Source: Candidatus Moraniibacteriota bacterium (GTDB lineage Bacteria; Patescibacteriota; Minisyncoccia; Moranbacterales; GCA-2747515). Taken from it: 54,286 nt of DNA. Below are positions 47,994 to 54,286 of the stretch, piece after piece; the first letter of the stretch is position 1; each line of letters opens with the position of its first letter. The notes below the pieces were generated by a model. That model was given only the letters and a program-made list of their open reading frames with translations, searched no databases and was not told the DNA's origin. The DNA lies in assembly GCA_947311515.1 (NCBI GenBank), contig CAMZLB010000016.1, forward strand, positions 1 through 54,286, read 5' to 3'. The position numbers and the translations under genes were made by a program.

Positions 47994-48905
47994 ATGACAC
48001 AATCTTTAAATAAATCAATTTCAATCAAAGAAGTTCAAGAAATCTACTCAAAACAACTTCCACATACAGAATTAAACTTAATATTAGAATTAATTCTAAA
48101 CAAGTCTTCACTGTATTTTATCACAGAACCTTATAAAAAGATAGCTTATTCAGATATAAAATTATTAGAAAAGTTTATAAAAAGACGATTAAATGGGGAG
48201 CCTATTGCATATATATTAGGGAAAAAAGAATTTTATGGACGAGAATTTAAAATCTCATCAGATACACTGGTACCTAGACCTGAATCAGAATTAATAATCG
48301 ATATAATAAAAAAAGATTTAAACAACAATCATGAGACTTTTATTTTTTTAGATATTGGAACTGGGTCTGGAAATCTTATAACAACTCTATATTGTGAATT
48401 TTTAAATAAAAAAAATATAATTAATTACATTGCTACCGACATTTCCAATGATGCTTTAGAAATTGCTAAAAATAATTTCAAAAAATACACCACCAAAGAA
48501 TTAAAATTTTTTAATTCAGATTTATTAACTGATAAAAAACTTTTCAAATATTTGATAAATTCTTGTTCTAATGTTGAAAATTTAGTAATAGTAGCAAATC
48601 TCCCATACGTTGATATATTACTAAAAGAAGAGCTTTTAGTAAAACAAGAGTCTTGCGGATTAAAATTTGAGCCAGATATAGCTCTTTGGTCTAAAGATAA
48701 TGGACTTTGGCACTATAAACAATTAATTTCACAAATATTCAAGTTAAGAAGTTATCTTTCAAAAACAAAAATAACTTCTTTTTACGAAATAAATCCTGAC
48801 CAAAATATTTTATTAAAAGAAATTATAAAATCTCATAGTTATAAAAAAATAACTACTTATAAAGATTTGTCTAAAAAAAATAGAATAATAAAACATTCTT
48901 TTTGA
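47994..48905 (+). CDS. prmC: Peptide chain release factor N5-glutamine methyltransferase
   Basis: EPIAYILGKKEFYGREFKISSDTLVPRPESELII; DIGTGSGNL; VANLPYV (NPPY variant); internal Met start preferred over 47979. Confidence 0.85.
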   Translation: MTQSLNKSISIKEVQEIYSKQLPHTELNLILELILNKSSLYFITEPYKKIAYSDIKLLEKFIKRRLNGEPIAYILGKKEFYGREFKISSDTLVPRPESELIIDIIKKDLNNNHETFIFLDIGTGSGNLITTLYCEFLNKKNIINYIATDISNDALEIAKNNFKKYTTKELKFFNSDLLTDKKLFKYLINSCSNVENLVIVANLPYVDILLKEELLVKQESCGLKFEPDIALWSKDNGLWHYKQLISQIFKLRSYLSKTKITSFYEINPDQNILLKEIIKSHSYKKITTYKDLSKKNRIIKHSF

Positions 48906-48992
48906 AAAGTGTTTATAAAACTCCAAAAATTGTTCTTTTGATATTTTTTATAAAAGATAATTCATAAAAACCTAGTTATATGTCACACTTAG

Positions 48993-50042
48993 TTATTTAG
49001 TTAATACCTCTAGTCCGGGCATACCTTGTGATGATAAAAATGAAAGCATTGCCCCTCCACCTGTTGAGACAAATGAAATTTTATCAAAATTTCCAGTTTG
49101 ATTCAAAGCTTGCACACTTTCACCTCCTCCAACAATTGAAAATACTTTTTTATTTTTTGCAATAGCATTTGCTATAAAAACAGTACCTTTATCAAAGGGC
49201 TTTTCTTCAAACTTTCCAAGAGGTCCATTCCAAATAATAGTTTTTGCATCTTTTATATAACTCACAAATTCTTCAATAGTTTTTTCCCCTATGTCAAATT
49301 TATTTTCAGCATAATCCACAGGTAAAACGATTTTATTACTAAATTCTATTTTTGCATCCTCTGCTTCTATAGAAATCCTTCCTCCAACTAATATTTTATC
49401 ATATGATTCCTCAAATTTCTTTATAAGTGGCAATTTAGTTTCTATTTTTGCTCCTCCTATTATAGCTATAGCTGGGTGATTTACTGCCTTTTTTGCTTCT
49501 TCTAATATACTAATCTCCTTTATTAATCTAATTCCAGCATATGATGGTAAATATTTAGTAATTCCACAAATTGAAGCATGTTCTCTATGAGAAACAGAAA
49601 ATGCATCATTTACATACACATCAAATGGTTCTGAGAGTTTTTTTGCAAAATCTTTATCATTTTTCTTTTCTTCTTTGTAAAAACGAACATTTTCCAAAAG
49701 AATGACCTCGTCATCTTCCACAATATTTAATTCATTACTTATTTTTTCTCCAATGCAATCAGAAACAAATTTAACTTTCATATCTAAAACTTTCTGCAAA
49801 TCATCTATTAAATATTTCATAGAAAACTTCTCATCATCCTTATTGGAGGGCCTCCCTCTATGACTTATAAGAGCAAGTTTTACATTTGAAAAAGATAGAA
49901 TGTAGTCAACTGTTTTAACTATAGATTCTAATTTATACGTATCCATTATATTTCCGTCAATATCCACAGAAACATTAAAATCTGTTCTAACCAGAACTCT
50001 CTTGTTATCAAAATTTACTTCTCTAATTGTTTTTAAATTCAT
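48993..50042 (-). CDS. pgk: Phosphoglycerate kinase (short)
   Basis: KRVLVRTDFNVSVD; LISHRGRPSNKDDEKFSMKYL; VNDAFSVSHREHASICGI; SFVSTGGGAMLSFLSSQGMPGLEVL. Confidence 0.95.
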   Translation of the reverse strand: MNLKTIREVNFDNKRVLVRTDFNVSVDIDGNIMDTYKLESIVKTVDYILSFSNVKLALISHRGRPSNKDDEKFSMKYLIDDLQKVLDMKVKFVSDCIGEKISNELNIVEDDEVILLENVRFYKEEKKNDKDFAKKLSEPFDVYVNDAFSVSHREHASICGITKYLPSYAGIRLIKEISILEEAKKAVNHPAIAIIGGAKIETKLPLIKKFEESYDKILVGGRISIEAEDAKIEFSNKIVLPVDYAENKFDIGEKTIEEFVSYIKDAKTIIWNGPLGKFEEKPFDKGTVFIANAIAKNKKVFSIVGGGESVQALNQTGNFDKISFVSTGGGAMLSFLSSQGMPGLEVLTK

Positions 50043-50065
50043 TTTTTTAAAAAATTAAACTATTA

Positions 50066-51160
50066 TCATCCCATGCCTATTATACCAACTAATACTCCTA
50101 TTGTAGCTGTTATAGCAGTAAAAATCCATGCTCTCATTACAATCTTTGGTTCAGGCCAACCCAAAGCTTCAAAATGATGATGGATAGGTGCAGCCAAAAA
50201 TACCTTTCTACCAAAATATTTTTTGGATATTATTTGAATTCCTGCACTTCCAGTTTCGAGTATGTATACAAATACTATAATAAAAAATACTATTACAGAA
50301 TTTGTAAGCAGGGCGACAACTCCAAGTGTCGTACCAAGTGACATAGCTCCTGTATCTCCCATAAAAAATCTTGCAGGATGAATATTAAACCAGAGAAATG
50401 CAAGTAATGCTCCTGATATAGCTATACAAAAAGCGGATAAATCAACCTTATTTTGAAAAAAAGCAATAAGTCCAAATGCACTAAAAGCCATGAGTAATAT
50501 TCCTCCATTTAAACCATCTAAACCATCAGTTTCGTTTGATGAAAAAGCACTAAAAAGTATAACAGATATAAATAAAGGAATATACCAAATACCTATAGTA
50601 AAATCTCCAGATGCTGGAATATGAATTGTATCCCAACCAAGTTTATGATAAAACCACCAAGATCCAAGTCCTGCAATTATTGTAAGCCACATCACTCTTA
50701 CAATAAATCTCATACCTCCTCCTTTATTACTACCAAATCCTCTAATGCTCATATAATCATCCATAAGTCCCAATATTCCAGCAGCAACAAGTGCAAATAG
50801 TGGTAAATAGGTCTGACGAGATAAAAAGTCCAGTTTTGCTATAAAATTTGTATCAAATATTGTAGCCACAAAGGGTAGAAAATATTGAGAGATGAGCATA
50901 AAAAATAACACGCTAGCCCATACTATGACGCCACCCATTGTAGGAGTTCCATTTTTTTTTGCATGCAATTTACTTATAATTTTTAATTTATCACCTGATA
51001 CTGATTTTTTTTTAATCTTAATACCAATTTTATTTTTATATAAAAAATGTGTCCAAAATGGAGTAAAAACAAATGCAATAATGAAAGCTATAACTCCAGT
51101 TATTAATACCTTGAACACATTTACTATCTCTGGTATTGTGTGTAATTCTGCGATTTCCAT
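50066..51160 (-). CDS. mraY: Phospho-N-acetylmuramoyl-pentapeptide-transferase
   Basis: KKNGTPTMGGVIVW; GLMDDYMSIRG; NETDGLDGLNGG; FMGDTGAMSLG; HHHFEALGWPE. Confidence 0.95.
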   Translation of the reverse strand: MEIAELHTIPEIVNVFKVLITGVIAFIIAFVFTPFWTHFLYKNKIGIKIKKKSVSGDKLKIISKLHAKKNGTPTMGGVIVWASVLFFMLISQYFLPFVATIFDTNFIAKLDFLSRQTYLPLFALVAAGILGLMDDYMSIRGFGSNKGGGMRFIVRVMWLTIIAGLGSWWFYHKLGWDTIHIPASGDFTIGIWYIPLFISVILFSAFSSNETDGLDGLNGGILLMAFSAFGLIAFFQNKVDLSAFCIAISGALLAFLWFNIHPARFFMGDTGAMSLGTTLGVVALLTNSVIVFFIIVFVYILETGSAGIQIISKKYFGRKVFLAAPIHHHFEALGWPEPKIVMRAWIFTAITATIGVLVGIIGMG

Positions 51161-51170
51161 ATAATTTATC

Positions 51171-52232
51171 TTAATGCCAATTATAATTTTCAAAAGCCCA
51201 CTTTATCATCTTCTTTCCATCCAAAAATCTATCTTTATCATCTAAAACAACTGCTACAACTTTATGTTTTTTATTTGAACTTCTACCTGCTATAACCAAT
51301 GAATATCCTGCTCTTGGAGTAAATCCTGTTTTTGCTCCCAAAATATGAGGATTTTCTTTGAGTAGTTTATTTGTATTTTCTAGCTTATGTGTTATCTTAC
51401 CATCTTTTGACTTAATCTCCAATTCTTTAGTTTTCATAATTCTCCAAATCTCATCATATTTGTCATTTCTTAATAAATGAACCATTACTCTGCCAATATC
51501 ATAAGCAGAAGAATAACACTCTTCTTCTTTCCGTGGAGGGTCCACCTCAAGTCCAGAAGGCCTACAAAAATTACTATCACCCAATCTTAACTCTTTTACA
51601 CGTAAATTCATAAGTTCAGCAAATTGTCTTTCACTTCCTGAAATGTAAATTCCTAACACAGTAGCTGCATCATTTGCACTATTCATAAGCATGGCATACA
51701 ATAAATCTCTTACTTTAACTTTTTCACCAGCTTTTAACTTTTCATATCTACATATTACAGATGTTATACATCCTATCTTAGTCCCTTCTATGTTTAATGC
51801 CTCTTTTGGTATAGTGACATATTCATCCAAGTTTTTAACTCTGTCAATAACAATCATAGCAGTCAATAATTTTGTAGTAGATGCAATCCCCCTATGTTCT
51901 GTAGCATTTTTTTTATATAATATATTTTCAGATTCTGCATCTATAATTACAGCTGAGTGAGCATTTGGTAAATTTAATTCTGAAAAGCTTTCTTTCCTAA
52001 TAGGTATTAATGTTTTGGTAAATAATTCAGACTTATACGAATCTGGCTTCCATGTGGAAACTCTATCTATTTCACTTTTCGTAGTAATAGACAAAGAATC
52101 AATATTTGCATCAATACTTTTATTTACTATAAATAATGCACCAAATGAAATCATCAAAATCATAGTAATAGCTATTAAAACATATTTATGATTTACTATT
52201 AAATCCTTTATTGAATTCATTTTATTATTCAT
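51171..52232 (-). CDS. D-alanyl-D-alanine carboxypeptidase (peptidase S11)
   Basis: N-terminal TM; ASTTKLLTAMIVID (SxxK), MLMNSANDAATVL (SxN), LGAKTGFTPRAGYS (KTG). Confidence 0.93.
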   Translation of the reverse strand: MNNKMNSIKDLIVNHKYVLIAITMILMISFGALFIVNKSIDANIDSLSITTKSEIDRVSTWKPDSYKSELFTKTLIPIRKESFSELNLPNAHSAVIIDAESENILYKKNATEHRGIASTTKLLTAMIVIDRVKNLDEYVTIPKEALNIEGTKIGCITSVICRYEKLKAGEKVKVRDLLYAMLMNSANDAATVLGIYISGSERQFAELMNLRVKELRLGDSNFCRPSGLEVDPPRKEEECYSSAYDIGRVMVHLLRNDKYDEIWRIMKTKELEIKSKDGKITHKLENTNKLLKENPHILGAKTGFTPRAGYSLVIAGRSSNKKHKVVAVVLDDKDRFLDGKKMIKWAFENYNWH

Positions 52233-52258
52233 TTTATTTTAATTTATTCAATTCTCTA

Positions 52259-52867
52259 TTAGCTAATTCTTTTTTTATTATTACCATCTTTTTCATTATA
52301 TAAAATAGCATCAATTCTATAATCTTTTGCAAGATTTTCAAAATCAGGAAGCTCCTTTTCATTTGAAATACCTAAAAACCTATAGAAATCTAATGTTACT
52401 TTATAAATTTGAGTCCTAAAATCTGTAGGATGTGGTTTTTTTGAAATTAAGCTACGAAGTAGTAGGTTTCTAATAGCAAAAGAACAGTTAACTCCTCTAA
52501 TTGCCTCTATATCAGGCTTAGCTATAGGTCCTCTATAGGCAATAATAGCTAAAACTTCCAGTGATGATTGGGACAAACTACCTTCTAATTCTTTTTTTGT
52601 AAATTTTTTTATTATTTCATACTGATCTTTACTTGTTACGATTTGTACTTTTTCATCAATGTGCATTATTGATAAGCCTGATTCTCTATTAGTGTAGCTA
52701 ATCTTCAATGATTTTATACCTTCTCTAATATTTTCAATAGATTCGTCTAAAATTTCTGCAAGTCTTCTCTCCTTTACTGGAACTCCATACATAAAAATAA
52801 CTGCTTCAATCATGGATAATAATTTTTTTTCAATATTTCTCCCTACTTCTTTATTTTCTCCTGTCAT
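52259..52867 (-). CDS. scpB: Segregation and condensation protein B
   Basis: IEAVIFMYGVPVKERRLAEIL; LSQSSLEVLAIIAYRGPIAKPDIEAIRGVNCSFAIRNLLLRSLI. Confidence 0.92.
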   Translation of the reverse strand: MTGENKEVGRNIEKKLLSMIEAVIFMYGVPVKERRLAEILDESIENIREGIKSLKISYTNRESGLSIMHIDEKVQIVTSKDQYEIIKKFTKKELEGSLSQSSLEVLAIIAYRGPIAKPDIEAIRGVNCSFAIRNLLLRSLISKKPHPTDFRTQIYKVTLDFYRFLGISNEKELPDFENLAKDYRIDAILYNEKDGNNKKRIS

Positions 52868-52874
52868 ATTTTAT

Positions 52875-53609
52875 CTAAATTTTGTTATTTATTCTTTCTC
52901 TTTGATGCTTTGCTGAAGTTAATTCTATTTCTTGAAAAAATTCATCCTGATTTGCAAATATTATTTTTTGCTTAACTAATTCTAAGAGAGCTAAAAATGA
53001 AACAATAACTTCACTCGGATTATCTGCATTTTTTATAACTTCAGAAAAAGCTACTTTTACCTTAATTGTAACTATGTTTTGTATATATGTAATTCTTTTT
53101 TCCAGAGAAACTATGTCAGTTATTACCTTTTCCTCCAATTTATCCAATTGTGGTATTGAATTCAAAGACACAAGAAAAGCATTTCTCATGTCCTCAAGTG
53201 AAATTTTTGGTGGTGGCGTAAACTGAGGAATCATTCCCCACAAACCCTTTCTTGCAAATTGAGAATTTGAATTTTCAAATAACTCACCAAATTCAGAAAT
53301 TACATCTTTTACAGCTTTCAAAGCTGCTAACTGCTTTTCTAATTCTTCTATATCAGATTCTTCTTCTTCATCAAATTTCAAAAGAGGAAGTAGTGCTTTT
53401 GATTTAATAAGAACAAGTTTTGTTGCAATGGATAAAAAATCAGCTAAGTGTGTAAGTGATATTCGTTCTCTATCCTGAATGTACTCAATATACTGATCAG
53501 CTATAGTTGCAAGGGAAATTCTTGTCACATCCATTTTTTGATTTTCTATCAAATTTAATAATATATCAAACGGACCTTCATATTGTTGTGTTTTTACGGT
53601 ATAATTCAT
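52875..53609 (-). CDS. scpA: Segregation and condensation protein A
   Basis: YEGPFDILLNLIENQKMDVTRISLATIADQYIEYI; FLSIATKLVLIKSKALLP. Confidence 0.93.
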   Translation of the reverse strand: MNYTVKTQQYEGPFDILLNLIENQKMDVTRISLATIADQYIEYIQDRERISLTHLADFLSIATKLVLIKSKALLPLLKFDEEEESDIEELEKQLAALKAVKDVISEFGELFENSNSQFARKGLWGMIPQFTPPPKISLEDMRNAFLVSLNSIPQLDKLEEKVITDIVSLEKRITYIQNIVTIKVKVAFSEVIKNADNPSEVIVSFLALLELVKQKIIFANQDEFFQEIELTSAKHQRERINNKI

Positions 53610-53616
53610 TTTATTC

Positions 53617-54231
53617 TTATTTTTCTATTATATTAGTATCCTTAAGGATTATAGCTGGATACAAACCTATCAATATTATAATTACAATAGATAGAAAGAC
53701 TACTTTAAATCCAAAGTGCATTTGCATTATACCACCTATTACAGCTCCCGCAAGATATGCTAGAGGACGTGATGATCGAAAAAAATTACCAATTGCTATA
53801 TCGTCACTATCAATTTTTTTATAAAAGTAAGTATCAGACATAGATTCTACAAAGGCAGCTCCTACATGGACAGACATCAAAAGAAATAACCAGAAAATGA
53901 ACGAATTGGAATTTGTGTAATAAATAACCATCATAAAAATAGCCATTATAGCCAATCCGATTATTAACATCTCTTTTTCTCCATATTTATTATCAGCTAA
54001 AACCCCTAACTTGTACTCAATAAGTATAAAAGGTATGAACGTAGCTGTAAATATAATTCCAACTTGGCTAATACTAAGTCCAATAGAGATTAAATACAAA
54101 GGAAAAAATATTGTACCCACTGAATAAAAAATTCTAAGTACTAGCGATATCCAATATATATTCCATATATCTTTATTAAGTCTCATACGTTTAAACAATT
54201 TCAATATTGGCTGATTTTCTTTCTTTTGCAT
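53617..54231 (-). CDS. MFS transporter, apparently only the C-terminal half (6 TMs)
   Basis: TM pattern with GVLADNKYGEKEMLIIGLA loop; 5' region falls inside the terminal palindrome. Confidence 0.65.
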   Translation of the reverse strand: MQKKENQPILKLFKRMRLNKDIWNIYWISLVLRIFYSVGTIFFPLYLISIGLSISQVGIIFTATFIPFILIEYKLGVLADNKYGEKEMLIIGLAIMAIFMMVIYYTNSNSFIFWLFLLMSVHVGAAFVESMSDTYFYKKIDSDDIAIGNFFRSSRPLAYLAGAVIGGIMQMHFGFKVVFLSIVIIILIGLYPAIILKDTNIIEK

Positions 54232-54286
54232 ACTTACTTTTCGAAAAGTAAGTATGCAAAAGAAAGAAAATCAGCCAATATTGAAA
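54199..54286. repeat. 88-bp perfect palindrome at the window end
   Basis: 44-nt arm TTTCAATATTGGCTGATTTTCTTTCTTTTGCATACTTACTTTTC followed directly by its exact reverse complement. Confidence 0.98.

Noticed and set aside
1-54286. Alternative genetic code (UGA = Gly or Trp, as in SR1/Gracilibacteria or Mycoplasma)
   Set aside because: Full-length conserved proteins end at TGA (e.g. miaA, prmC) and no internal TGA is needed to complete conserved domains
1-54286. CRISPR array, prophage or toxin-antitoxin module
   Set aside because: No regularly spaced repeats, phage structural genes or recognisable TA pairs seen on either strand

Overview
AT-rich (~30% GC by eye), densely packed 54-kb bacterial fragment read with the standard bacterial code; TGA is used as a stop, e.g. 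miaA and prmC. It looks like one contig of a streamlined genome, possibly Patescibacteria/CPR-like (inference from gene content and style, not proven). Most of it is housekeeping. Translation: thrS, cysS, serS, pheS, tyrS, rplU, rpmA, rpmF, prmC. RNA processing: rnc, rnpB, miaA, mnmA, dus, nusB. Replication and chromosome: topA, dprA, holB-like, scpA, scpB. Envelope and division: mraY, a D,D-carboxypeptidase, ftsQ- and ftsB-like genes, glmS with a YvcK/GlmR homologue. There is also a surface-polysaccharide cluster and three tRNAs. I found no CRISPR array, prophage, rRNA or intact transposase. The most interesting signals are: (1) a T-box leader with its own promoter and terminator upstream of thrS; (2) three copies of an undescribed ~136-bp intergenic element with inverted-repeat-like ends (MITE-like); (3) an 88-bp perfect palindrome exactly at the right end, probably a fold-back artefact truncating an MFS gene; (4) an orphan 393-aa protein with a degenerate HIT/GalT-like motif; (5) an ATP-cone/Mrr-like nuclease fusion; (6) a CorA-like protein lacking the GMN motif; (7) almost no Shine-Dalgarno motifs. 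No clearly novel multi-gene defence or biosynthetic system was seen.
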